Source: Nitrincola sp048264025 (GTDB lineage Bacteria; Pseudomonadota; Gammaproteobacteria; Pseudomonadales; Balneatricaceae). Taken from it: a stretch of 64,000 bases of DNA. Location of the stretch: the NCBI RefSeq assembly GCF_048264025.1, contig NZ_JBLXDN010000007.1, positions 62,001-126,000 on the forward strand. The letters are read 5' to 3'. Positions 1-9,038 of this stretch are shown piece by piece (the stretch's first letter is position 1; every line of letters begins with the position of its first letter). The notes beneath the pieces are model-generated. The model did no database searches, was not told the origin of the DNA, and saw only the letters and a list, made by a program, of their open reading frames with translations. Position numbers and translations under genes: made by a program.

Positions 1-684
1 CGCACCACTCGCTCGCCGATAGAAACACTGGAATTGCCTACCGCTAAAGATATCAATGCATTGCGCATCACTCGCCTGCAGATTGAGCTGGAAGCTGCCG
101 CATCTGACTGTGATCTATACCTGCCATTGATCAAACAGTTTGCCGAAAGCACCGATCTTACCCCAGAGCAAATGGCAGCAGCGGCGCTGAAATTACTTTA
201 CAAAAAAACCCCGCTATTTATGGATGAACGCGAACCTGCACCTGTACGTGAAAAACGTACTCGTGACGCCCGTGATCCCCGTGACGAGCGCGGTGGTGAC
301 CGTAAGCCAGCGGCCCGTCGTGCCCGTGGTAATGATGCCATCTCTGAAGGCATGCAGCGTTACTGGATAGGCGTGGGTTATCAGCATGGCGTGAAGCCAG
401 GCAATATTGTGGGTGCTATTGCCAATGAAGCCGGTGTCGAAAGCCAGTATATCGGTCGCATAGATATCAGCGAGAACTTCAGCACCGTCGATCTGCCTAA
501 CAGCATACCGGCACCGATGCTACAAATCCTGAAACGCGCACGCATTTGTGGCCAGCCACTGAATATCCGTCCCTGGTCTGACGATCTGCCTTCAGATCGT
601 GATAGCCAACCGGCCAAGCCAAAGCGCAAAGCCGCACCGCGTAAAAGCAACAGTAGCACGAGTCGCGAGCGCCCACGCGCTTAA
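1..684 (+). CDS. deaD: ATP-dependent RNA helicase DeaD/CsdA, C-terminal part
   Basis: The reading frame is open from the first base, so this is the 3' end of a gene that begins left of the window. The visible part starts with RTTRSPIETLELPTAKDIN, typical of the stretch after the helicase core of DeaD/CsdA proteins. A basic, Arg/Asp-rich linker follows, then a DbpA-like RNA-binding fold (RYWIGVGYQHGVKPGNIVGAIA to PLNIRPW), and a Lys/Arg-rich tail. DeaD unwinds RNA duplexes in ribosome assembly and mRNA turnover, mainly in the cold. The helicase motifs themselves lie outside the window. The family call is firm; the exact paralogue is inferred. Confidence 0.9.
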   Translation, partial: RTTRSPIETLELPTAKDINALRITRLQIELEAAASDCDLYLPLIKQFAESTDLTPEQMAAAALKLLYKKTPLFMDEREPAPVREKRTRDARDPRDERGGDRKPAARRARGNDAISEGMQRYWIGVGYQHGVKPGNIVGAIANEAGVESQYIGRIDISENFSTVDLPNSIPAPMLQILKRARICGQPLNIRPWSDDLPSDRDSQPAKPKRKAAPRKSNSSTSRERPRA

Positions 685-690
685 ACTGAT

Positions 691-719
691 GAGTGGGCAG
701 CTAACCTAGCTGCCCACTC
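691..719 (+). terminator. Perfect inverted repeat after deaD
   Basis: A 13-bp perfect stem (GAGTGGGCAGCTA with its complement) and a 3-base loop lie 7 bases after the deaD stop. No T-run follows, so it may be an imperfect terminator or an mRNA 3'-end stabiliser. Confidence 0.55.
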
Positions 720-756
720 GACACCAGCCAACTGCTAACGTTATATTACAACGATT

Positions 757-1713
757 TTGCAGACTGGACTCTCTCATTTGCGACAGAAACTGATCATCAC
801 CCTGACAACCGTTCGCGGTTCTCGTCAATATACGCTTAGTCAGCTTGCTGGCTATCTAGTAGCTTTGTTTTTACTCCTCTCTGCACTCAGTTTTTTTATA
901 TCCAACCTGCTCTTGGTTAAAACTCGTGATGACTTACAGGGATTGGAACAAGAAAAAATCACCCTTGAAGAGCAATTCACTGAAGCCCTGGGCACACAAC
1001 AATTTTATCTGGAAAACCTGGCCGAATTGGGCTCACGTTACTCTGAAGTTTTCTATGAACGCGCTCAACTGGAAGAAGAAAAAATCCGTTTGGATGCAGA
1101 CCTAACAGAAATAGAATCCATACTGGGTGTATTGACTGACATACCAGAAGACACAGCCCAAGCCGACCGTTCAGAATTACTCAAAGCCGCTACAGTACAA
1201 CGGCTATTCCTGCTGTACAGCATTCCTAATGGCCTGCCGATCAAAGGCACCCGTATCGGTTCTGGTTTTGGCTCTCGTGTTCACCCAATTACCCGACAGA
1301 GATCACCGCATAACGGCCTGGATTTTCCGGCAGCCAGAGGCACTCCTGTTTATGCCACAGCTGACGGCATCGTAGAAAAATCTGGTTATGACCAAGGATC
1401 GGGTTTTGGTAACCTGATTGTACTGCAACATAATTTTGGTTTTAAAACCTATTATGCTCATCTGCAGAAGGCTGAAGTAGAATCATCGCAATATGTACAT
1501 AAAGGCCAACTGATCGGCTATAGTGGTAACACTGGTCGCTCAACAGGGCCACACTTGCATTATGAAGTCCGGCACTTATATGCACCACTGGACCCTAAAT
1601 ATTTTGTAGACTGGGGATTGGATAATTTTGAATCTCTATTCAGTAACATAGAGGATGTAGCGTGGGAATCCTTAAGCGCCATGTACCCCCTAAACCAGGG
1701 CGGGCCACAGTAA
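757..1713 (+). CDS. M23 family metallopeptidase (LytM domain), membrane anchored
   Basis: A 318-residue protein with a short cytoplasmic N-terminus, one membrane segment (about residues 28-54), a periplasmic coiled coil (about 55-125) and a C-terminal LytM domain. The zinc site is intact: HNGLD (H185, D189) and GPHLHYE (H266, H268), with YYAHL as a further active-site His. The family cleaves peptidoglycan cross-links. It overlaps the next gene, a bactofilin, by 52 bases; M23 peptidase/bactofilin pairs are known from cell-shape systems such as Helicobacter Csd1/CcmA. The start is uncertain: the open frame begins with TTG and no clear Shine-Dalgarno site is visible. Confidence 0.88.
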   Translation: MQTGLSHLRQKLIITLTTVRGSRQYTLSQLAGYLVALFLLLSALSFFISNLLLVKTRDDLQGLEQEKITLEEQFTEALGTQQFYLENLAELGSRYSEVFYERAQLEEEKIRLDADLTEIESILGVLTDIPEDTAQADRSELLKAATVQRLFLLYSIPNGLPIKGTRIGSGFGSRVHPITRQRSPHNGLDFPAARGTPVYATADGIVEKSGYDQGSGFGNLIVLQHNFGFKTYYAHLQKAEVESSQYVHKGQLIGYSGNTGRSTGPHLHYEVRHLYAPLDPKYFVDWGLDNFESLFSNIEDVAWESLSAMYPLNQGGPQ

Positions 1714-2120
1714 GCATTATTGCTCGTGGCAATCGCTTTTCCGGTGATACCCGTATCAGTGGAAAAATGCATGTGGATGGTACCTTTGAAGGGCATATCG
1801 TCGCTGAAGATGACGTTTCGATTGGTATCTATGGTCTGATAACCGGCAGAGTCCGTGGCACCAAAATTTTTGTCAGCGGTAAACTGGAAGGTGAAGTTAT
1901 CTGCGACCATCTATTTATTGAACCGGGTGGGCAGGTTAACGCCAGGGTCTGCTGCGCTGACATGAAGGTTGATCAGGGTGGCGTGTTTGTCGGCGAGCGC
2001 AGCCTGCCAGAGCCCACACTGGGAATCAATACCATCGAACTATCTGATGCGCCCCAAAACAGCGAACATAACGACATCCTGGCATCACTGCCTGAACGCA
2101 TCACACTCAAAAAAGGTTAA
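1662..2120 (+). CDS. Bactofilin (polymer-forming cytoskeletal protein)
   Basis: A 152-residue bactofilin (DUF583). The core (about residues 20-115) has the repeating glycine/hydrophobic pattern of a right-handed beta-helix: IARGNRFSGDTRISGKMHVDG, FEGHIVAEDDVSIG, ITGRVRGTKIFVSGKLEGEV and so on. Bactofilins polymerise without nucleotide and place cell-wall enzymes. The GTG start is chosen because AGAGGATGTAGC precedes it at good spacing, and it places the start inside the M23 gene, implying translational coupling. The partner peptidase is probably the enzyme it localises. Confidence 0.88.
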   Translation: MGILKRHVPPKPGRATVSIIARGNRFSGDTRISGKMHVDGTFEGHIVAEDDVSIGIYGLITGRVRGTKIFVSGKLEGEVICDHLFIEPGGQVNARVCCADMKVDQGGVFVGERSLPEPTLGINTIELSDAPQNSEHNDILASLPERITLKKG

Positions 2121-2127
2121 ATAAATC

Positions 2128-2916
2128 ATGTGTGAACTGCTTGGCATGAGTGCCAACGTACCCACAGATATCTGTTTCAGTTTTACTGGTTTGATGCAAC
2201 GTGGCGGCGGCACTGGCCCACATAAAGATGGCTGGGGCATAGCGTTTTATGAAGGCAGCGGCCTGCGTATTTTTCACGACCCGGCTCCCAGCGCACAGTC
2301 GCGCATTGCCCAACTGATTGCTGAATATCCAATCAAAAGTCGCATTGTCATCAGCCATATACGTCAGGCCAATGTAGGCAAAGTCTGCCTTGAAAACACC
2401 CACCCATTTGATCGTGAACTTTGGGGACGCAAATGGTGCTATGCACATAATGGCCAACTGGATCCGGAAATATTTAACTGGCCATTGCAGCACTACTTCC
2501 CGGTCGGCTCCACAGACAGTGAGTATGCTTTCTGCTGGTTACTGGATCAGATACGCACTACTTTTCCATCCCCCCCCGAGGATTTTGCAACCCTGACAGA
2601 TTTTATTCATCAGTGTTGTGAAACCTTGCGATCCCTCGGTGTGTTCAATTTGCTGCTGAGCGAATCCACCCATCTGTTCACCTATTGCACCACCAAGCTC
2701 TGCTGGATTACGCGACAATCACCCTTTGGTGAAGCCCGACTGAGTGATTGCGATGTCGCGGTTAATTTTGAAGCGGTCACCACACCCAACGATATTGTTA
2801 CAGTCATTGCTACCGATGCGCTGACCAATAATGAAGTCTGGTCCAAGCTGGAAACCGGGGAAATGGTCGTTTTTGTGGATGGAAAAGTCGTAAGACGTTT
2901 GCATACTACGCCCTGA
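2128..2916 (+). CDS. yafJ: Class II glutamine amidotransferase, YafJ family
   Basis: A 262-residue Ntn-type amidotransferase. Cys2 is the expected catalytic nucleophile after removal of Met (MCELLGMSANVP). GPHKDGWGIAFYEG, ISHIRQANVGKV and ENTHPFDRELWGRKWCYAHNGQ are the conserved glutaminase segments. The protein is a stand-alone glutaminase domain with no synthase partner, like E. coli YafJ, whose substrate is unknown. It starts 8 bases after the bactofilin stop, so it may belong to that transcript. Confidence 0.85.
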   Translation: MCELLGMSANVPTDICFSFTGLMQRGGGTGPHKDGWGIAFYEGSGLRIFHDPAPSAQSRIAQLIAEYPIKSRIVISHIRQANVGKVCLENTHPFDRELWGRKWCYAHNGQLDPEIFNWPLQHYFPVGSTDSEYAFCWLLDQIRTTFPSPPEDFATLTDFIHQCCETLRSLGVFNLLLSESTHLFTYCTTKLCWITRQSPFGEARLSDCDVAVNFEAVTTPNDIVTVIATDALTNNEVWSKLETGEMVVFVDGKVVRRLHTTP

Positions 2917-2949
2917 CATACGACAATAGTCGTATAACGAGGGAGTAAA

Positions 2950-4617
2950 ATGACAAAAACATCAGCGCCTCTCTACCATAATGCCCTGTGTCTGAACGAA
3001 TTGTTCAATTCCGTTTTCAGACAGTTTGGTAACAGCACCGCCTTTTCTCATTCGGGTGGCAGCATTTCTTTTGCTGAACTGGACCAAAAAAGCCGTATTC
3101 TGGCTGGCTGGTTTCAGCAGCAGACTGAGCTGAAGCCAGGTGATCGTGTAGCCGTGCACTTACCCAATATGATGCAGTATCCACTGGCCATGATCGCTAT
3201 CCAGCGCGCTGGCTTGGTGCTAGTTAACAGTAACCCGCTGTATACACCTGCTGAACTGCATTTTCAGCTCAAGGATTCAGGTGCCCGTGCACTTATCACC
3301 TTTGCTCCACTCGTTCGCCGGGCCGCTTTAGCGCTGGAAAACACCGACGTGTCGAGTATTTTGGTCACAGAACTGGGAGACTTGCATCCTCCGGTCAAAG
3401 GCTGGCTGTTAAACCGATACGTTCGTCATATTGCCATACCCTTTTCAGACAGCGCCATCCCTAACTCAACCCGACTGCACCAGGTGTTAAGCCAGCACTC
3501 AGTTGAAGCCTGGCAGCCGGTTAAACAAACAGCCAATGATCTGGCACTGCTGCAGTATACCGGGGGAACAACCGGCATCCCTAAAGGCGCCATGCTGACC
3601 CAAGGCAACCTAATGGCCAACCTGAAACAGCTCAAGGACCTGCTGGAAAGGTACACTCATACTGGACAAGAGCGCCTGCTGCAACCTCTACCGCTTTATC
3701 ATATCTATGCATTCATGCTGAATCTTGCGTTTTTCAGCCAGGGAGCCCACACCGAACTGGTCCCAAATCCTAAAGACATCAAGTCACTGATCCGCTGTTT
3801 CCAGTCACACAAACCCACTGTATTTGCTGGAATCAATCCGCTGTTTAATGCACTGCTGAATCATAAACACTTCAAACGCCTTGGCTTTAAACACCTTGGA
3901 CTGACCATCTCCGGTGGTATGGCACTGTCACCCTTGTTGGGAACAGCCTGGTCTGAAGTGACTGGATCGGCCATTGCTGAAGGCTATGGCTTGACTGAGT
4001 GCTCACCGGTTGTCAGTGTCAACCGCCCTGATCATATCGTTGCGGGCAGTGTCGGCCCTGTACTCAACAACACCCAGGTACGCATCATCGACGACCAGGG
4101 CAATCTTCTGCCAATCGGTGAAACAGGTGAAATACAGGTCAAAGGGCCACAGGTCATGCTGGGCTACTGGAATCAACCCGAGGAAACACAACAGGTACTT
4201 GCCAAAGATGGCTGGCTAAATACCGGTGACATCGGCCTCCTAACGCAGGAAGGTGTATTGAAAATCATTGATCGCAAAAAAGAGCTGATTTGTGTATCCG
4301 GTTTTAAAGTATATCCCAGTGAACTAGAGGCTTTAGTATGCAGCATGCCCGAGGTTGAGGACTGCGCTGCAATTGGCTTACCTGATCAGGCCACCGGAGA
4401 GCGAATCAAGCTCTACGTCATGACCCGCAGCACCAACCTCACACCTCAGGTAGTACGCACCTACTGCAAGGAGCGTCTGACCGCCTACAAAGTGCCAAAG
4501 TGCGTGGAATTTTGCACCACACTACCTCGCACAGCGGTCGGCAAAGTACTAAGACGCAAATTGAAAGAACAGGCGCTACGTCAGTTGGAAAGCAGCAAGC
4601 GTTGCCATAATGATTAA
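2950..4617 (+). CDS. fadD: Long-chain fatty-acid-CoA ligase
   Basis: A 555-residue ANL-superfamily adenylating enzyme. The P-loop-like signature YTGGTTGIPKGAML lies near residue 203, the adenylate-binding motif GYGLTECSP near 344, the GDIG hinge region near 425 and the FACS motif DRKKELICVSGFKVYPSELE near 440; the C-terminal catalytic lysine region reads PRTAVGKVLRRKLKE. It activates fatty acids to acyl-CoA for beta-oxidation. Length and motif order fit FadD. GGGAG sits 6 bases before the ATG. Confidence 0.88.
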   Translation: MTKTSAPLYHNALCLNELFNSVFRQFGNSTAFSHSGGSISFAELDQKSRILAGWFQQQTELKPGDRVAVHLPNMMQYPLAMIAIQRAGLVLVNSNPLYTPAELHFQLKDSGARALITFAPLVRRAALALENTDVSSILVTELGDLHPPVKGWLLNRYVRHIAIPFSDSAIPNSTRLHQVLSQHSVEAWQPVKQTANDLALLQYTGGTTGIPKGAMLTQGNLMANLKQLKDLLERYTHTGQERLLQPLPLYHIYAFMLNLAFFSQGAHTELVPNPKDIKSLIRCFQSHKPTVFAGINPLFNALLNHKHFKRLGFKHLGLTISGGMALSPLLGTAWSEVTGSAIAEGYGLTECSPVVSVNRPDHIVAGSVGPVLNNTQVRIIDDQGNLLPIGETGEIQVKGPQVMLGYWNQPEETQQVLAKDGWLNTGDIGLLTQEGVLKIIDRKKELICVSGFKVYPSELEALVCSMPEVEDCAAIGLPDQATGERIKLYVMTRSTNLTPQVVRTYCKERLTAYKVPKCVEFCTTLPRTAVGKVLRRKLKEQALRQLESSKRCHND

Positions 4618-4724
4618 CTCAATAGACTCGCCATTGCTAACTTTCCCGCGTTGACAAGCCTGTACTGAACGCCTATACATTTCAAAAGCCAATCCCGCCG
4701 TTGCTTACCTACTTGGAGAAACCT

Positions 4725-6198
4725 ATGAACTGGGTTAACAGAAGCCTATTCAACAAGCTGCTGGCAATTATTGTCGGTGGCTGTCTGCTGATCATGATTG
4801 CCGGCGTGTTCTATTTCATGCAGGTGAATCAGGGAATCCAGCGCTACAACCAGCTAATCAGTCAAGAAGTGGCAATGGAGCGTGCGATCAACTTGATGCA
4901 GAGTGAATTTAAAACACAAGTCCAAGAGTGGAAAAATGTGTTAATCCGTGGAGAAAAGGCTGATCAATTAGAGCGCTTTTGGAACAGTTTTCAGCACCAA
5001 GAAGACCGAGTACAGAAAATCGGAAACGACCTGCTTCAAATTATGCCGGAAGGAACCGAACGTCAGACAGTTACTGAGTTTATCCAGGCTCATCAAACTA
5101 TGGGCCAGGAGTACCGCACAGGGTATCAGCAGTTTGTTGCCAGTGGCTTTGACCATCGCGTCGGTGATCAAGCCGTGGCAGGTATAGATCGAGAACCCTC
5201 ACGACTGTTAAATCTGGCGGCAACTGAGTTGGCCGACAGTGCGATCCAAGAAGCCAGTATGATCCCTGCTGAGGTCGAAAATGCATCTATCCTCGCCGCC
5301 TTACTTTTACTGATTGCTATACTGCTTTTTGGAGTGGTAGCCCTATTGGTGGTTAATCTGGCCATTGTCAAACCCAGCCGCAGTCTAATCAGTGCCATTC
5401 AAGATCTGAGTGAAGGACGGCTGGACACAAGCATAGCCATATCACGTACTGATGAGTTGGGTGTTCTAGCCGAATCTGCTCGTCAACTGCAACAGTTCCT
5501 GCTTCAGATTGCTGGTGAGATGCGCAAAGCCACGACTGAGCTGACTGAGTCTACTGCCCAATTATCTGGCATCTCGGATAACATCATCGATCATGCAGCG
5601 AAAACCAACGACAGCGCATCGTTGGTTGCTACGGCAATGGAGCAAATGGCGCCAGCTAGAGGCCGATACCAGCAATATAGGTACCGTCGTTGGTGTTATT
5701 CAGGGAATTTCTGAGCAGACCAACTTGCTAGCCTTAAATGCGGCCATTGAAGCCGCTAGAGCGGGTGATCAAGGACGGGGGTTTGCGGTAGTGGCTGATG
5801 AAGTTCGAACACTCGCTCAGCGCACTCAGACCTCAACCGAACAGATCCAGAAGATTATTGAGACTGTACAGAAAGGTGCCAACGAAACTGTTGATGTAAT
5901 GCAAGCGTCTCATGCCATATCCACTGAAAGCGTGGAAATTTTTGAAGAAAGCTCATCCCAACTTCAGAGTGTCAGCAAATTAATCATCCAGATCAATAAT
6001 TTCAATGCCCAGGTTGCCACAGCAGCGGAACAGCAAACTAGCGTAGCCAGCGATATTGCTCAAAACATCGCCAGCGTGTCACAGCAAACCCATGAAACCG
6101 CCCAGGCGGCTCAAGGCCTGACTGGCATTGCTAGCTTATTGAAGCAAATGGGGCAACGCAATCAGGCACTCACCAGCCGTTTTTCAGGAACCAGCTAA
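4725..6198 (+). pseudogene. Methyl-accepting chemotaxis protein, internal deletion and frameshift
   Basis: GGAG precedes the ATG at 4725. The first reading frame (to 5714) encodes a TM helix (about residues 8-32 of MNWVNRS...), a four-helix periplasmic sensor, a second TM, a HAMP domain and the first signalling helix down to TAMEQMA near 5650. The conserved signalling tip (LEADTSNIGTVVGVIQGISEQTNLLALNAAIEAARAGDQ) and return helix continue in another frame to 6198. In intact receptors about 45-50 residues lie between TAMEQMA and QLEAD; here they are missing and the frame shifts. The protein can therefore not form the usual symmetric hairpin. The ends are otherwise well preserved, suggesting a recent event. 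Confidence 0.85.
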
Positions 6199-6210
6199 CT
6201 AATCACATAT

Positions 6211-6236
6211 GAGTGACTTCTTCAGAGGAGTCACTC
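6211..6236. terminator. Hairpin between convergent genes
   Basis: A 10-bp stem (GAGTGACTTC with AGAGGAGTCACTC side, one G-T pair) and a 6-base loop lie between the chemotaxis pseudogene and the end of ppnN and overlap the ppnN stop. No strong T-run on either side. Confidence 0.45.
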
Positions 6237-7607
6237 CCTTCGAGCCAGACGAAAACAAGGCACATAATCCTCATGATTGATTTTCATACGCCGCTGTTTG
6301 ACAAAACTGTCCAGCAACTCTGCCAGTGCATCAATCACCTGAGGGTCACCAGTTAACTGAAACGGTCCGTGCTCTTCAATGGCCCGAATCCCTGGCTCTT
6401 TGACATTACCAGCCACTATGCCGGATAAAGCGCAGCGTAACTGAGCAGCCAATTCATAGTCTGGCTGCTGTAGTGACAGGTTCAAACTGCCCATCAGTTC
6501 ATGTGTTGGCTCAAAGGGTTTTTGCAGTGCCAGCGGAATCATCAGGTCCCAGTTAAAGTGATAGGACTCACCACTGGATTTACGATAGCGGGTAACTTCA
6601 TCCAGGCGCTCCTTCATGCGCTGCGCAACCGCATGGGCATCACCGGTGATGATTTCATAAAAGTGCGTGGCCAGCTCACCCAACGTCGCGGCAATAAATT
6701 TATCCAGCGTCTCAAAATAGGACTGACTCTCTTCCGGTCCGGTAAAAATCAACGGGAAAGGCATCTGAGCGTTCTCTTCGCGTAGCAAAATACCCAGAAT
6801 ATAAAGTATCTCCTCTGCCGTTCCAGCACCGCCGGGGAACACAATAATGCCATGCCCCACCCGCACAAACGCCTCCAGACGTTTTTCAATATCCGGCAAA
6901 ATCAAGAGCTCATTCACTATCGGGTTGGGCGATTCGGCCGCAATGATTCCAGGTTCGGTGATACCGAGATAACGCCCCTGAGTAATGCGCTGTTTAGAGT
7001 GCGCAATAGTCGCCCCTTTCATCGGTCCTTTCATCGCTCCAGGCCCACAGCCAGTGCAGATATTCAACTTGCGCAGACCCAGCTCATAGCCGACTTTCTT
7101 GGTGTAGTCATATTCAGTACGGTTAATCGAATGACCACCCCAGCAGACCACCATATCCGGTTTGATATGAGGCCGCATAACGCCAGCATGACGCAAAATA
7201 TGAAACACCAGATTGGTGATACGTTCAGATTCACTTAATTCATCGTCGCAACTATCCAGCTCATCCTGCACATACAACAGGTCGCGCAGTACCGAAAACA
7301 GATGCTCGCGTATCCCCTGGATCATTTCACCGTCGACAAAAGCCGAGGCCGGTGCATTGATCAGATCCAGCTGAACATCACGGAATTTATGACTGATTTG
7401 TACATCAAAACGACGAAAACGATGCAGTACTTTGCGGGTGCTATCCATTTCACTACCCGTATTGAGTACAGCCAAAGCACACTGACGAAACAGAGTGTGT
7501 AAACCACTGTTACTTCTATCCTGTAATCGTGCCACCTCATACGGTGACAGGGTGTCCAGATTACCTAAAGGGGTGATACTGGCATCGACAAACTGCTCGG
7601 TAATCAT
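6231..7607 (-). CDS. ppnN: Nucleotide 5'-monophosphate nucleosidase PpnN (YgdH), LOG family
   Basis: A 458-residue protein of the size of E. coli PpnN. The central Rossmann domain shows VCWGGHSINRTEY, CTGCGPGAMKGPMKG and the LOG nucleotide-binding motif PGGAGTAEEILYILG (about residues 255-270), flanked by the extra N- and C-terminal domains specific to PpnN. The enzyme splits nucleoside monophosphates into base and ribose-5-phosphate and is stimulated by (p)ppGpp in E. coli. AGGAG lies 6 bases before the ATG. Confidence 0.9.
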   Translation of the reverse strand: MITEQFVDASITPLGNLDTLSPYEVARLQDRSNSGLHTLFRQCALAVLNTGSEMDSTRKVLHRFRRFDVQISHKFRDVQLDLINAPASAFVDGEMIQGIREHLFSVLRDLLYVQDELDSCDDELSESERITNLVFHILRHAGVMRPHIKPDMVVCWGGHSINRTEYDYTKKVGYELGLRKLNICTGCGPGAMKGPMKGATIAHSKQRITQGRYLGITEPGIIAAESPNPIVNELLILPDIEKRLEAFVRVGHGIIVFPGGAGTAEEILYILGILLREENAQMPFPLIFTGPEESQSYFETLDKFIAATLGELATHFYEIITGDAHAVAQRMKERLDEVTRYRKSSGESYHFNWDLMIPLALQKPFEPTHELMGSLNLSLQQPDYELAAQLRCALSGIVAGNVKEPGIRAIEEHGPFQLTGDPQVIDALAELLDSFVKQRRMKINHEDYVPCFRLARRE

Positions 7608-7779
7608 ACGGCTCTCCTGCTAATCAACTATCCAAGTATATGTTTATATTACTACGCTTTTATCTTAAAACCGCATTTCTGTCCAAAAGGCTGGGTAAAA
7701 CAGGTGACAAAGATGCACTCTGCTGCGCTGAAGGGTAAAATCAGCGCTCTTTTGCGAATTAACACAGACAGCGAACTCT

Positions 7780-9003
7780 ATGACAACCTCAGTAATCAGT
7801 TCTGTTCAAACCGGCGGCCCACGTGAAGAGCTGCATAAATATGACACCCACTACACACTACTGGGTACAGCGCATGTTTCCAAAGCCAGTGCCGATGAAG
7901 TGCGTGAACTGATTCGTTCTGGAGAGTTTGATGCTGTCGCCATAGAGCTCTGCCCAGGGCGTCTACGCTCCATGCAGGACCCTGATGCGTTGGCAAAAAT
8001 GGACCTGTTCCAGGTGATCCGTGAAGGCAAAGCCGGTATGGTTGCCGCCAGCCTGGCACTGGGAGCCTTTCAGCAGCGCGTTGCCGAAGAAAGTGGCATA
8101 GCACCAGGGGCCGAAATGAAAGCGGCTCTGGAAGAGGCTGAAACAGCTGGATTGCCCGTAATGGTCATAGACCGGGATATTGGTATCACCCTGAAACGGG
8201 TCTATCGCAGCGTGCCCTGGTGGCAACGGATGAACCTGATCAGTGGCTTGATGGCCAGTTTGGTATCTAAAGAAAAAGTCTCCGCTGAAGAGATCGAAAA
8301 GCTCAAACAGGGTGATGTGCTGGAATCCACTTTCACCGAGTTTGCTGAAGAGTCTGAACACCTTTACCAGGCCCTGATCGCCGAGCGTGACCATTATATG
8401 GCACTGCGACTGGCACAGGAAAATGGCGACAGCCGTTACAAACGCGTACTGGTGATCATCGGTGCCGGTCACCTTAAGGGCATGTCCGACAATCTGCGCG
8501 GGCACCTACCTGAAGATCCTACTGAACAGATCAATCTGCTTGAGCAAACCCCCAAGGGGAGTCGCTGGCCGAAATTCATCCCCTGGATCATCATGCTACT
8601 GGTAATCACTGGCTTTGCCATAGGCTTCAGTCGTAACACTGACCTGGGACTGCAACTGATTATTGAGTGGGTATTGATCAATGGTACGCTGGCGGCACTG
8701 GGTGCCTTGATAGCCACAGCCCATCCACTAACCATTATCGGTACATTTTTTGCGGCACCCTTTACATCACTGAATCCCACTATAGGTGCGGGCATGGTGG
8801 CGGCAGCCATTGAAATAGCCATGCGCAAACCGACTGTGGGTGATTTTTCAAGGCTGCGCCAGGATGTCACACAGCTGCGGGGCTGGTGGCGTAACCGGGT
8901 ATCCCGAACACTGCTGGTATTCATCCTTGCCACCTTTGGATCAGCGCTCGGTACTTACCTGGGTGGCTTCAGAATTTTTGGACAACTCGCCGCAGCGGGC
9001 TAA
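7780..9003 (+). CDS. TraB family membrane protein
   Basis: A 407-residue TraB/PrgY-type protein. The N-terminal domain holds the family motifs LLGTAHVSKASADEV (about residue 28), AVAIELCPGR (about 52), VMVIDRDIGI and VLVIIGAGHLKGM (about 225). The C-terminal third has three to four membrane segments. PrgY homologues bind or degrade peptide pheromones in enterococci; bacterial chromosomal members such as this have no assigned substrate. It is monocistronic and divergent from ppnN across a 172-base gap. Confidence 0.82.
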   Translation: MTTSVISSVQTGGPREELHKYDTHYTLLGTAHVSKASADEVRELIRSGEFDAVAIELCPGRLRSMQDPDALAKMDLFQVIREGKAGMVAASLALGAFQQRVAEESGIAPGAEMKAALEEAETAGLPVMVIDRDIGITLKRVYRSVPWWQRMNLISGLMASLVSKEKVSAEEIEKLKQGDVLESTFTEFAEESEHLYQALIAERDHYMALRLAQENGDSRYKRVLVIIGAGHLKGMSDNLRGHLPEDPTEQINLLEQTPKGSRWPKFIPWIIMLLVITGFAIGFSRNTDLGLQLIIEWVLINGTLAALGALIATAHPLTIIGTFFAAPFTSLNPTIGAGMVAAAIEIAMRKPTVGDFSRLRQDVTQLRGWWRNRVSRTLLVFILATFGSALGTYLGGFRIFGQLAAAG

Positions 9004-9038
9004 CGCTGAGGCTGTTTAACACTGAAAGCCACATGGCT

